A stretch of DNA of 64,000 bases from positions 24,724-88,723 of the forward strand of contig JAMDCP010000012.1 in assembly GCA_023489335.1 (NCBI GenBank), given 5' to 3'. This document shows, in pieces, positions 1 through 9,134 of this stretch. The stretch is from Deltaproteobacteria bacterium. Lineage in GTDB: Bacteria > SZUA-79 > Acidulodesulfobacterales > Acidulodesulfobacteraceae. Position numbers and translations under genes: made by a program. The notes below the pieces were generated by a model. That model worked only from the letters and a program-made list of their open reading frames with translations, was not told where the DNA came from and made no database searches. Within the stretch, counting starts at the first letter, position 1, and every line of letters starts with the position of its first letter.

Positions 1-2360
1 CTGATAGCCGCATTTCCTGATATATAAGGTAAGGCGAATAACCCGCCGATATGCAGGTTAAGATTTGCAATCCCCCTGATATTATATTTTTTTACCGGCT
101 CTAAATTTAAATTTGCTAAATTAATCCCGTTTGAAACTAATCGCAAATCGTAATTAAAATTCTTATTAACCGGGGGTTTAAATCTAATCAGGCCGTAAAC
201 ATTAAAAATTGCGCTATTATATGCTCCGTTAAGCCTTTTTATTTCCAAATCCTCTTTCGTCAATATTGCATGCGAATTGATATTTGATATATTCTGCCCG
301 TAAACATCGGCCTTTTCGGTATAAGCCCGAATATCGACGACAGGATTTTCTAACCCGCCATTTATTTTGCCTTTCGAATTTAAATAAAGGAATAAGGGAA
401 AAGACGGCTTTTTAGAATTAATGCTAATATTTTTTGTTTCAAATTTCCCATCGATATATTCTGTTTTTAAAATTTTATTTTCATAAATGCGCCCATTAAA
501 ATCTATCGTCCCTTTGTTTAACCTTTGCGACTTTTCCTCTAAATTAACCTTTTTAAACAGGACCTCGCCGGACGGCTCTATATTAACATTCGCAATACCT
601 TTATAACTGTCCATATACCTGTTTATATAAAGCGATTTAAACCTGTTTCTAAAATCAAAAGATATCTTATTAAACTTGCCTGCTATAATGCCCTTAATAG
701 CCCCGCTTCCTGCCGGTTCAAAATAACGGCTTTTAACCGCTTCTATAAAATTAACCTTCGGAAGCTCATTGTATCCGGCATCGAATCCTATATTTAAATA
801 ACTTTTGTTATACGAGATAACCCCGTTTACAACGCCGCTCGATTGACTCGATGAAGTACGCAAATCCTTGAGAAGAACAATCTTGTCATTAACAATTACC
901 GACCCGGAAACCCAAACAGGCTGCCCGTAATCTATGGAATAAATAACCCTCTCTCCTTTTTTATTCCTGAATTCAAACAGCTGCTCAGGCTTTTTCACAT
1001 TAATTCTTTCGATATTTGCAACATAAAAATTTTTCCCGAGATGTAAATATGTTTCAACATTGCCATTAGCTATAGCCGTAAATTGAGGAATTTTTACGGA
1101 ATTATAGAACTCTATCGATTTTCCTACATCTATATCCTTTAATGTCGATTTAAATTTACCCTCGTTTTCGCTAAGATTAATATTCCCGATGGATTCCACA
1201 GTCCCGTTAAACATCTTCAGGTTAATTTTTGTAAATTTTAAAACCTGATTTCTTACCTTTCCAAACTCTCCGCCGCATTCCACAAAACCGTCCTTTATAT
1301 ACCCTCCCTGGAAAACAAAATTTTTCAGATGGAACTGCGCGGAAGATTGAATCTTTTCTGAAAAGTCTCCGACTAAATGCAATCTAACATCGAGCTTGCC
1401 TTTCATTTGTATGGGGACAGCCTTAAAGTTTTTGGAAACGCGGGATAAATGATTAAAATTTATTACGGTGGTATCGTTAATTTTACTCACTATTTGCGAT
1501 ATTTTATCAAAAAGAATGCTTATTTTTTTATTTAAAGTAATGCCTGAGCCGGCCGTTTCTTTATGTAAAGTATTCTTTTTCGTCCCCTTTTCTTTATTTA
1601 AATCTAATATGCCGCTCGACACGGAACTAAAGTAATCGCTCCCTGCGCGAACCTTGCTGAATTTTATAAAACCGTTAAAGTAGTGAATTTGCAAAGCGGA
1701 TGAACTATAAACCTGCGAGAGATTAGGCGTACTTAAAAATATATGCGGCAAATCGTAATTAAAATAAATCCCGCTGTTATTATAAAATAGCTGGTTAAGG
1801 ATCTGCTTTTTAAAAATATTTAAATCAAAATTTTTTAGATTCAATAAAATATGCCTATCCATATCGTTTAATTTGAAATTACCGTTATGAAAGGCAATAT
1901 TTTGGAAAGAAAACGATATAAATGAAAAGGCGGGTTTTTTAGTTAAAGATTTTATTGCCAGATTAATCCTTTTATAATTCGCAATTTTATTATTTTTAAT
2001 TAAAATATTAAATTCGGGGCGAATTATATTTATTTTATCTATGGTTATTTTTCTCCGGAAAAAATTTAATGGACCAAAAAAAAGGTTAATATCTTTAATG
2101 TAAGCAACATCCTTAACGCTTACCCCTTTTATAACGACCTGGGGCGCAAAAATAGATATTTTTAATGTTTCGATTTTAACCTGTTTGTGCAGAGTTTCGG
2201 TTAAGTAAAAGGAGGTATAACTTTTAATCTTTGATGCAAAATAGGGCGATGTAATAAAAAATATTATCGATGCGGAAAACAGAACGATGAATAGTAAAAA
2301 AATTAATACGATAAGGCTAAATCTCTTTCTAATTAACCTGCATAGAGATTTTAATTTCAT
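1..2360 (-). CDS. AsmA/TamB-like large envelope protein, N-terminal part (runs off the left window edge)
   Basis: Manual minus-strand translation from ATG at 2358-2360 (MKLKSLCRLIRKRFSLIVLIFLLFIVLFSASIIFFITSPYFASK...) is open to base 1; N-terminal TM followed by repetitive beta-type sequence typical of AsmA/DUF3971/TamB-like proteins. Missing from the ORF track because no stop lies in the window. Confidence 0.65.
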   Translation of the reverse strand, partial: MKLKSLCRLIRKRFSLIVLIFLLFIVLFSASIIFFITSPYFASKIKSYTSFYLTETLHKQVKIETLKISIFAPQVVIKGVSVKDVAYIKDINLFFGPLNFFRRKITIDKINIIRPEFNILIKNNKIANYKRINLAIKSLTKKPAFSFISFSFQNIAFHNGNFKLNDMDRHILLNLKNFDLNIFKKQILNQLFYNNSGIYFNYDLPHIFLSTPNLSQVYSSSALQIHYFNGFIKFSKVRAGSDYFSSVSSGILDLNKEKGTKKNTLHKETAGSGITLNKKISILFDKISQIVSKINDTTVINFNHLSRVSKNFKAVPIQMKGKLDVRLHLVGDFSEKIQSSAQFHLKNFVFQGGYIKDGFVECGGEFGKVRNQVLKFTKINLKMFNGTVESIGNINLSENEGKFKSTLKDIDVGKSIEFYNSVKIPQFTAIANGNVETYLHLGKNFYVANIERINVKKPEQLFEFRNKKGERVIYSIDYGQPVWVSGSVIVNDKIVLLKDLRTSSSQSSGVVNGVISYNKSYLNIGFDAGYNELPKVNFIEAVKSRYFEPAGSGAIKGIIAGKFNKISFDFRNRFKSLYINRYMDSYKGIANVNIEPSGEVLFKKVNLEEKSQRLNKGTIDFNGRIYENKILKTEYIDGKFETKNISINSKKPSFPLFLYLNSKGKINGGLENPVVDIRAYTEKADVYGQNISNINSHAILTKEDLEIKRLNGAYNSAIFNVYGLIRFKPPVNKNFNYDLRLVSNGINLANLNLEPVKKYNIRGIANLNLHIGGLFALPYISGNAAI

Positions 2361-2403
2361 ATAATTAATTAAGGCGGATATATTTTTAGAGTTTTAAATT
2401 AAT

Positions 2404-3126
2404 TCAAATTTCTTCATCTATAAACTTATAGCCTGCCCCCCTTATAGTTTCGATAAATTTAACCTGCTCGTCTATTTCGATATTAGACCTTAATCTTCTT
2501 ATATGAACATCTACCGTTCTCGGTTCGACAAATGAATTGTTCCCCCATACATTGTCGAGGAGTTTTTCACGCGAAAATACATCTCCTGCATAGGTCATCA
2601 AAAAAATAAGGATTTTAAATTCGATAGGGCTTAGTTTTATTTCCCTGCTTTTTACTATTACGCTATGTTTGGTAACATTTACACTGATATTCTTAAACTT
2701 AAATTCTTGGGAAGCAGGGGTTAAAGTATTTACTTTTTGTGGAAGCGTTCTTTTAAAAATAGCCCTGATGCGGGCTAAAAGTTCGTTAATCGAAAACGGC
2801 TTAATCATATAATCTTCGGCGCCTGCTTCAAAGCCTAAAACCTTATCGACTTCTTCCTGCTTTGCGGATAAAAACATGACGGGAATCAGGGATAAATATT
2901 TATTTTGCTTTATTCTTTTGCAGACCTCGTAACCGTTGATGTCTGGAAGCATGAGGTCAAGAATGATGAGGTCGGGTTTAACCACTTCCGCAATTTTAAT
3001 GCCGTCAAACCCGTTAAAAGCAAATTCTATATTATAACCTTCTTTTGCAAGATTGTATTTTAAAAGCTCGACCAAATCGGATTCGTCATCCACGATTAAG
3101 ATATTCGCTTTAATTTCCGGGACCAA
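2404..3126 (-). CDS. OmpR/PhoB-family response regulator
   Basis: REC domain (ILIVDDESDLVELL, LIILDLMLPDINGYEVC, IKPF) plus C-terminal winged helix (FSREKLLDNVWG...RTVDVHIRRLR). Confidence 0.9.
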   Translation of the reverse strand: MVPEIKANILIVDDESDLVELLKYNLAKEGYNIEFAFNGFDGIKIAEVVKPDLIILDLMLPDINGYEVCKRIKQNKYLSLIPVMFLSAKQEEVDKVLGFEAGAEDYMIKPFSINELLARIRAIFKRTLPQKVNTLTPASQEFKFKNISVNVTKHSVIVKSREIKLSPIEFKILIFLMTYAGDVFSREKLLDNVWGNNSFVEPRTVDVHIRRLRSNIEIDEQVKFIETIRGAGYKFIDEEI

Positions 3127-3266
3127 ATTTAATCTCCGAATTCATTATGGAGCGGGAACAGGACTTAAACCAAAAAACCCCGCTTTTTCAAAGAATTTTA
3201 AATGTGGTAATTGTTAAGCTATTTAAGTAGATACTACTATCTTTTGATTATTAAGTCAAGTTTTAA

Positions 3267-3908
3267 TTAATCTTTGTTAATAACTTTTTTTCTTTTTTTC
3301 CATAGCATCCACGAAAACAGGGCAATAAATAAAACAGCTATTATTATGACTAAACCGTAATAGCCGAAAGTTTCTACATCGGGGAGGTATTTAAAAAAAC
3401 GGCTGCCTAAAGTATAACTCCCGTATCCCCAAAAAAGTATCCATAAAGCGGCGCCGGCAGAATTATACAAAAGAAACCGCTTCCAGTTCATTCCCGCGCT
3501 TCCCGCAATTATTCCGTTTAGCTGGCGCGCGCCTTCAATAAAACGGGCGATTAAAACAAAACCGCCTCCGTAGCGGTTAAAAAATACCATAACCTTTGCA
3601 TACCTTTTATGCGTTAATCCAAATTTGCCTCCGTAACGCGCAAGCAGCTTCTCCGCCCCGAAATAACCGATAATAAAACCTATATTATCTCCGATGACTG
3701 CGCCGCACCATGCCAGTAATAGCACTAAAGCTATATTCAGCCCACCCTCCGAAGCTATTAATGAAACGGAAATCAAGGTAATCTCCCCCGGCGACGGGAC
3801 GCCGAAATCTTCAAGCATTATTAAGAGAAAAACTGCGAGATATCCATAATTATGAATAAAAACATAATGAGTTTGAAGAAAGTTTTGAATTATTAAATTA
3901 AGAGGCAT
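3267..3908 (-). CDS. DedA family membrane protein
   Basis: LLIMLEDFGVPSPGEITL, AWCGAVIGDNIGFIIGYFGAEKLL, ARFIEGARQLNGIIAGSAGMNWKRFL. The ORF-track start (4157) lies inside the helicase gene; ATG at 3906-3908 (MPLNLII) is more plausible. Confidence 0.85.
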   Translation of the reverse strand: MPLNLIIQNFLQTHYVFIHNYGYLAVFLLIMLEDFGVPSPGEITLISVSLIASEGGLNIALVLLLAWCGAVIGDNIGFIIGYFGAEKLLARYGGKFGLTHKRYAKVMVFFNRYGGGFVLIARFIEGARQLNGIIAGSAGMNWKRFLLYNSAGAALWILFWGYGSYTLGSRFFKYLPDVETFGYYGLVIIIAVLFIALFSWMLWKKRKKVINKD

Positions 3909-3924
3909 ATTTTTTAGTCCCGCA

Positions 3925-5403
3925 TTACGGTAAGCGGTTTTTGGGGCGGGAGCGGTTCGGCCGGCTGTTGTCCGCCGTGCGTTTACGGTCGCTCTGTTTT
4001 GGACTCCGCGGCTTTTGGCCCTGTCCGTCACGCTGCGGCTGATTGCGGTTGCCTGAACCTGCGGTACGCGGTGCATTATTTCTTTTTTGTCCGCGCTGCG
4101 AATGCGGCGGGCGCGGAGCCTCGGCGGAAAGATTAGCCGGCGGCACAAAGCTGTCAAACGCGACTTTCGGAATCCCGCGTTTAATCAGTCGCTCAATGTC
4201 TTTGAGATAACGGAATTCTTCTTTATCCACTAATGAAATTGCCACGCCGCTGCTGCCTGCACGCCCAGTACGCCCGATGCGATGCACATAATCTTTCGGC
4301 GCATTCGGCAATTCAAAATTCACGACATGCGGAAGTTGATCGATATCTAATCCGCGTGCGGCTATATCCGTCGCAACCAGCACTAACAATGAGCCGTTCT
4401 TGAATTGTGCCAATGCCCTGGTGCGGGCAGGCTGGCTCTTGTTGCTGTGTATGGCGGCGGATGGAATGCCGTCTGCAACCAGCTTTTCAGATAACCTATT
4501 AGCGCCATGTTTGGTGCGGGTGAAGACTAACACCTGCTTCCAGTTGTGATGCTTGATTAGATGCGAGAGCAGGTGGCTCTTAAAGCGTTGCGGCACCAGA
4601 TGGACGCTATGCTCCACCAGTTCCGATACGGTGTTGCTGCTTGCCGCCTCGATGAATGCCGGGTTGTGCATCAGGCCGCCTGCAAGGGCTTTTATCTCGT
4701 CGGATAAGGTTGCCGAAAATAATAAGTTCTGGTGTTGTTTTGGCAGCAGCGCTATTATTTTTTTGATGTCGCGAATGAATCCCATGTCAAGCATGCGGTC
4801 GGCTTCGTCCAGTACCAGAATTTCAACGCCAGACAAATCCACCGTTTTTTGTCCAACATGGTCGAGCAATCTCCCCGGCGTGGCAACGAGTATGTCCACG
4901 TGCCCGCGCAATGCCTTAATTTGAGGATAAATGTTCATACCGCCGAACACTGCAATGGATTTCAACGGAAGATATTTGCCATAGATTTGCGCCGATTCTT
5001 CTATCTGAGCGGCGAGTTCACGCGTCGGGGCGAGAATTAAGCACCGCGGACGACCTGAATGAGAATTCGCAGCTGATTTTTCGGCGAGCAGGTGCAATAT
5101 CGGAAGCATGAAGGCGGCAGTCTTACCTGTGCCGGTTTGCGCTCCTGCCAGCAAATCGCCGCCGGCCAATACCAGCGGAATCGCCTGCGCTTGAACCGGG
5201 GTGGGAGTGGTGTAACCTGCGCCTTTAATGGCGCGAATTAAAGGTTGCGCCAGATTTAAGCCGGCGAAGGTAATTTCATTATCAGACAAAGGTATTTTGA
5301 TATTTTCCTCTTTGGTTGCTTCAAATACCGCTTTTGCCTTAAATTTTGGGTCGTAATTTTTTTTGTTCTTAAACATTTTTTTATTCTCTCCTGTAAATTT
5401 CAA
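3925..5403 (-). CDS. rhlE: DEAD-box RNA helicase, RhlE-like
   Basis: Q-motif, [40 protein letters not shown]; basic low-complexity C-terminus. Confidence 0.9.
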   Translation of the reverse strand: MKFTGENKKMFKNKKNYDPKFKAKAVFEATKEENIKIPLSDNEITFAGLNLAQPLIRAIKGAGYTTPTPVQAQAIPLVLAGGDLLAGAQTGTGKTAAFMLPILHLLAEKSAANSHSGRPRCLILAPTRELAAQIEESAQIYGKYLPLKSIAVFGGMNIYPQIKALRGHVDILVATPGRLLDHVGQKTVDLSGVEILVLDEADRMLDMGFIRDIKKIIALLPKQHQNLLFSATLSDEIKALAGGLMHNPAFIEAASSNTVSELVEHSVHLVPQRFKSHLLSHLIKHHNWKQVLVFTRTKHGANRLSEKLVADGIPSAAIHSNKSQPARTRALAQFKNGSLLVLVATDIAARGLDIDQLPHVVNFELPNAPKDYVHRIGRTGRAGSSGVAISLVDKEEFRYLKDIERLIKRGIPKVAFDSFVPPANLSAEAPRPPHSQRGQKRNNAPRTAGSGNRNQPQRDGQGQKPRSPKQSDRKRTADNSRPNRSRPKNRLP

Positions 5404-5498
5404 TTAGTTATCGTATGCCTATGCCTTTTTGAGTTCTTCTTATCAAAATTACTTCTTTATAAATAATTGATATTAGATAATTTAAATATATTTATATG

Positions 5499-5513
5499 AT
5501 GTATATTATACAT
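5499..5513. promoter_or_regulatory. Perfect 15-bp palindrome ATGTATA-T-TATACAT upstream of the helicase gene
   Basis: Read directly; intergenic between rhlE start (5403) and tRNA-Gly. Confidence 0.35.
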
Positions 5514-5604
5514 TAATTACATAGATATAACATCAATATTTGTTTTTTTTGCAATGCAAGAGAAAGGATACCGCTTGGAAGCGCTTATTTACCGCAGTTT
5601 TTAA

Positions 5605-5679
5605 TGGAGCGGGAAACGGGGCTTGAACCCGCGACCCCCACCTTGGCAAGGTGATGCTCTACCACTGAGCTATTCCCGC
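5605..5679 (-). tRNA. tRNA-Gly (anticodon GCC), CCA encoded
   Basis: GCGGGAATAGCTCAGTGGTAGAGCATCACCTTGCCAAGGTGGGGGTCGCGGGTTCAAGCCCCGTTTCCCGCTCCA folds as a cloverleaf. Confidence 0.97.
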
Positions 5680-5784
5680 AAAAAGATAACGATAACAATA
5701 TTTATTGTTAATGAATAACATTTAATTATATTTTTTGTAATTTGTCAATAGCCTATCCTGCTATAAGCGGCTAAAAACCATAAA

Positions 5785-6564
5785 TTAATATTTCCCCAGG
5801 GTTGTAATTGCGCCGTTTTCCATTTTAAAAGCGAACAAACTATCTTTTTTACCTAAAACATTCAGCCCGTAAACAGGTATTCCTTCTATTTCGGATTTGC
5901 AAACCCCGTGGTGATGACCGAAAAAAACCATCTTCGGCTTAATTTGTAAGATAAGTTCCCTAAATCCTACCGCCTTCGGATAATATCTATTTTTATCGTT
6001 ATCTTCTATAAGAACGCCTTCGGGGGCATCGTGCGAAATAAAGATATCTATTTGTTTGTCTTTATCCCCTTTATTTTCGTCCGCATACCCAATCAAATTA
6101 TCTATCTCGTATTGGGTATAATGCCTGTCCGACTCGCTATATTTAAAGTGTTCGGGAGCATATTTTCCGCCGATGCCGGCAACAACTAAGCTCCCTTTGC
6201 TGCTTCCATTTTCTATTTCTACTTTTGCCGCCGTCCCGTTCGGTATATAAAATAAATTTTTAAGTATCTCGAAATCCCCCGATAACTTAACCGCATTAAG
6301 AAAGTTAAAATCTTCGTTATTACCGTTTACAAAGTATGTCTTGACGGGAACGGCTCTTTTTTCTTTATACCACTCTGGAAAATCTCCTATCCCGTTATGA
6401 AGTTTGGTTGTCCCGTCATGATTTTTTTCATCTATCCATATACCAAAATCGCCAACCTGCAAAACAATATCAAAATTGATTTTAAGCCTTAATTCAAAAT
6501 CCCTTATATTTTCATAAAATTTATCGATTCTTCCGTGAACATCGCCGGCAACACATATATTCAT
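5785..6564 (-). CDS. Calcineurin-like metallophosphoesterase
   Basis: AGDVHGRID, QVGDFGIW, NGNNED, SHDAPEG, FFGHHHG. Confidence 0.85.
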   Translation of the reverse strand: MNICVAGDVHGRIDKFYENIRDFELRLKINFDIVLQVGDFGIWIDEKNHDGTTKLHNGIGDFPEWYKEKRAVPVKTYFVNGNNEDFNFLNAVKLSGDFEILKNLFYIPNGTAAKVEIENGSSKGSLVVAGIGGKYAPEHFKYSESDRHYTQYEIDNLIGYADENKGDKDKQIDIFISHDAPEGVLIEDNDKNRYYPKAVGFRELILQIKPKMVFFGHHHGVCKSEIEGIPVYGLNVLGKKDSLFAFKMENGAITTLGKY

Positions 6565-6589
6565 TCTTTAAGTTATATATTATCTTATT

Positions 6590-7309
6590 TTATTTTTTAA
6601 ATACGGAAACTTTTAAACTAACATTATCTTTTATGAAAGAGATAAAATCCTGCAATCCATTATTGTAGGTATTTCCCGCTTTTGAATTATTTTTGCATGA
6701 TGTTTCGAAAATTACCATATCCTTATTTATAGACAAAGCATTTTCTCTTATTTTGGCAATATCTGAATCCAGAACGGGCAAGAGGTCGATTTTATTTATA
6801 ATCATAACCTTAGACTTATAAAAAGCCGCCGGATATTTCAACGGTTTATCATCGCCTTCCGTCACGGAAAGAACCACGGCTTTAATATCTTCACCAAGGT
6901 TAAAAGAAGTAGGGCAGACAAGATTCCCTACATTTTCGATAAATATTATATCCGCGCCGTTTATGTCTAAACTGTTAAGAGAACCGCTCACCATCCTTGC
7001 GTCGAGATGACATGTCCCGTTTGTAATAATTTGATATGCAGGAACATTTAACTTATCTATCCGTTTTTTATCTAAATCCGTTTCGACATCCCCCTCTATA
7101 ACTGCTACCTTAAAGCCATCCGATTTTAAAATAGGAATTATAGATTCCAATAGCGATGTTTTGCCCGAACCAGGAGAGCTCAAAAAATTCATAACAAAAG
7201 CCTTACCGAACAATGCCTTATTTTTATTTGCGATAATATCATTTGTTTCTAAAGCATTTCTCTGAATCAATAATGACCTGCCTGCACGCCTTTGACTTGA
7301 ATTTAACAT
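6590..7309 (-). CDS. hypB: Hydrogenase nickel incorporation GTPase HypB
   Basis: NFLSSPGSGKTSLLE, EGDVETDLD, TNGTCHLDARMV, IENVGNLVCP, NKIDLLP. Confidence 0.93.
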   Translation of the reverse strand: MLNSSQRRAGRSLLIQRNALETNDIIANKNKALFGKAFVMNFLSSPGSGKTSLLESIIPILKSDGFKVAVIEGDVETDLDKKRIDKLNVPAYQIITNGTCHLDARMVSGSLNSLDINGADIIFIENVGNLVCPTSFNLGEDIKAVVLSVTEGDDKPLKYPAAFYKSKVMIINKIDLLPVLDSDIAKIRENALSINKDMVIFETSCKNNSKAGNTYNNGLQDFISFIKDNVSLKVSVFKK

Positions 7310-7332
7310 AAAGATAATAAACCTCTAATCTA

Positions 7333-7572
7333 TTAATCTACCAGAATTTCCCGAATGGTTATTTCATCGCCGTCGTTTAGAATAAAATCAAGTAAGACAT
7401 CCTTAAACCTTTCGTCGTTTAAATTTTGAAATGCAAAAGCAAGGTAATTTTTATCGACCCCCGAATATTTGCCAAGGTTTAATTTTACCTCGCTAACACT
7501 TTTTACGCCTTCTAAATACCCGTTCAGTTGAAGGGTATCTACTATTTCTAAGGCTATGGAAAATTCGTGCAT
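7333..7572 (-). CDS. hypA: HypA-like hydrogenase maturation protein, short (79 aa) and lacking the zinc-binding domain
   Basis: MHEFSIALEIVDTL N-terminus, KLNLGKYSGVDKNYLAFAF core, C-terminal DEITIREILVD; directly upstream of hypB; contains no Cys. Confidence 0.85.
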   Translation of the reverse strand: MHEFSIALEIVDTLQLNGYLEGVKSVSEVKLNLGKYSGVDKNYLAFAFQNLNDERFKDVLLDFILNDGDEITIREILVD

Positions 7573-7603
7573 AAAAAAATAAATAAAAAATTCAAAACTT
7601 AAC

Positions 7604-7631
7604 TTGACATTTTATATTTCAATGATAATAT
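7604..7631 (+). promoter_or_regulatory. Sigma70-like promoter for the hydrogenase genes (TTGACA-N16-TAATAT)
   Basis: TTGACA at 7604-7609 and TAATAT at 7626-7631 in the hypA/small-subunit divergent intergenic region. Confidence 0.5.
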
Positions 7632-7632
7632 T

Positions 7633-7645
7633 GTGTATTATACAC
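7633..7645. promoter_or_regulatory. Operator-like inverted repeat GTGTA-TTA-TACAC
   Basis: 5-bp perfect arms just downstream of the putative -10. Confidence 0.35.
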
Positions 7646-7735
7646 CATCTAATTTCTAAATATAATAATTTTAATAAAAAGTTATAATATAATAATTTAA
7701 TTTATTTATAATTTACTTATATTTTAGGAGGTTAT

Positions 7736-9061
7736 ATGGGAGATGGCAAAAAAAAAGATGCCGCAAAAAATGAAAACGATAATCCTTTTTCAACGCCCGA
7801 AGAAGATAATAATTTCAATTTTAAATGGGACCCCTTAAGAAATATCGCGGACGACCCGAACGAGGTTTTAAAAAGGGTCGATGAACGGTTAGACGGCCTT
7901 GAAAAAGAGTGCTTTAATAATAAAAAAGACAAAAACAATAACCTAGAAAATATATTTAGCCTTCATGGAGTAACAAGAAGAGACTTTCTCAAGTGGAGTT
8001 CTTTTTTAACATCCGCCCTGATGCTCCCCTATATATTTAGGCCGAGAGTGGCAAGAGCCGCCAATATTCTTACCAGAACCCCTTTTATATGGCTTGATAT
8101 GGCGGATTGCATGGGGAACACCGAAGCCTTTATCAGAACCGCTCACCCGACACCCGCCGAAATTATTCTTAATTATGTAAGCGTGAACTATATGGAGTCG
8201 ATAATGGCTCCCGCAGGTTATCAGGCAGAAGCAAGAAGAATAGAAACCGTCAAAAAAGATAAAGGCAAATATATACTTGTCGTTGAAGGCGCTATACCGA
8301 CGGGTCTTAACGGAAAATTTCTTACCATAGGGGCAAAAGGTGATTCCGGTCTGAAAATTGCCAAAGAAACCTCTAAAAATGCAGGAATTATAATTGCGAT
8401 AGGTAATTGCGCTTCCTACGGCGGCATACCTGCCGCACGCCCAAACCCCACCTCGGCCGTCGGCCTCAGCTCCGTTACGAATAGGCAGGTTATAAATATC
8501 CCTGCCTGTCCGGCAAACCCGGTAAATGTCGTAGGCACTTTAGTGGAATATATATTGGTGGGAAAAGCCCCCCAGCTTGACAGCCTTGGAAGGCCGCTCT
8601 GGGCATATTCCGGAAGGCTTCACGATAATTGTTACAGAAGGGGGCATTTTGAAGCAGGCGAATATGTGAGGCACTGGGGCGATGACGGTGCAAAAAAACA
8701 ATATTGCCTATATATGATGGGCTGCAAAGGTCCTTTTACATGGAATAACTGCACCACGGTGGAATATAATCAGGATATAAGTTTCCCTATGAGAGCCGGA
8801 CACGGCTGTATCGGCTGTTCCCAGCCTGCATTCTGGGATAGAATGACCCCGTTCGAGAAGCCCAATGCGGATGCAAAAATCATACTCCCTATGGTCGAGG
8901 CTACCGCCGATGAATTTGGTATGGCGCTTTTTGGAGCGGCGGGCGCCGGAATTGCGGCTCATGCTATATATACGGGCGTTAAAAAGAAAAGGGAATCCAA
9001 AAAAACATCCGAAAAGAAAAAAAGTGATTCGGATAAAAATGATGACAATAATGACAAGTAA
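7736..9061 (+). CDS. [NiFe] hydrogenase small subunit, Tat-exported
   Basis: TRRDFLKW Tat motif; GNCASYGG, PACPANP, LHDNCYRRGHFEAGEYVRHWGDDGAKKQYCLYMMGCKGP, HGCIGCSQPAFWDRMTPF; C-terminal hydrophobic segment. Confidence 0.95.
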   Translation: MGDGKKKDAAKNENDNPFSTPEEDNNFNFKWDPLRNIADDPNEVLKRVDERLDGLEKECFNNKKDKNNNLENIFSLHGVTRRDFLKWSSFLTSALMLPYIFRPRVARAANILTRTPFIWLDMADCMGNTEAFIRTAHPTPAEIILNYVSVNYMESIMAPAGYQAEARRIETVKKDKGKYILVVEGAIPTGLNGKFLTIGAKGDSGLKIAKETSKNAGIIIAIGNCASYGGIPAARPNPTSAVGLSSVTNRQVINIPACPANPVNVVGTLVEYILVGKAPQLDSLGRPLWAYSGRLHDNCYRRGHFEAGEYVRHWGDDGAKKQYCLYMMGCKGPFTWNNCTTVEYNQDISFPMRAGHGCIGCSQPAFWDRMTPFEKPNADAKIILPMVEATADEFGMALFGAAGAGIAAHAIYTGVKKKRESKKTSEKKKSDSDKNDDNNDK

Positions 9062-9134
9062 AGAATAAGATAATGTAAATATAAAATTTTCCAAATCAAC
9101 CTAATATAATATTAATAAAATATTTGGAGGATAT

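Noticed and set aside
4553-5040. Plus-strand ORFs within rhlE
   Set aside because: Fully antisense to a clear DEAD-box helicase; no recognisable domain.
8490-9094. Minus-strand ORFs (67 and 128 aa) and the 67-aa plus ORF at 8865
   Set aside because: Overlap the conserved hydrogenase small subunit in other frames.
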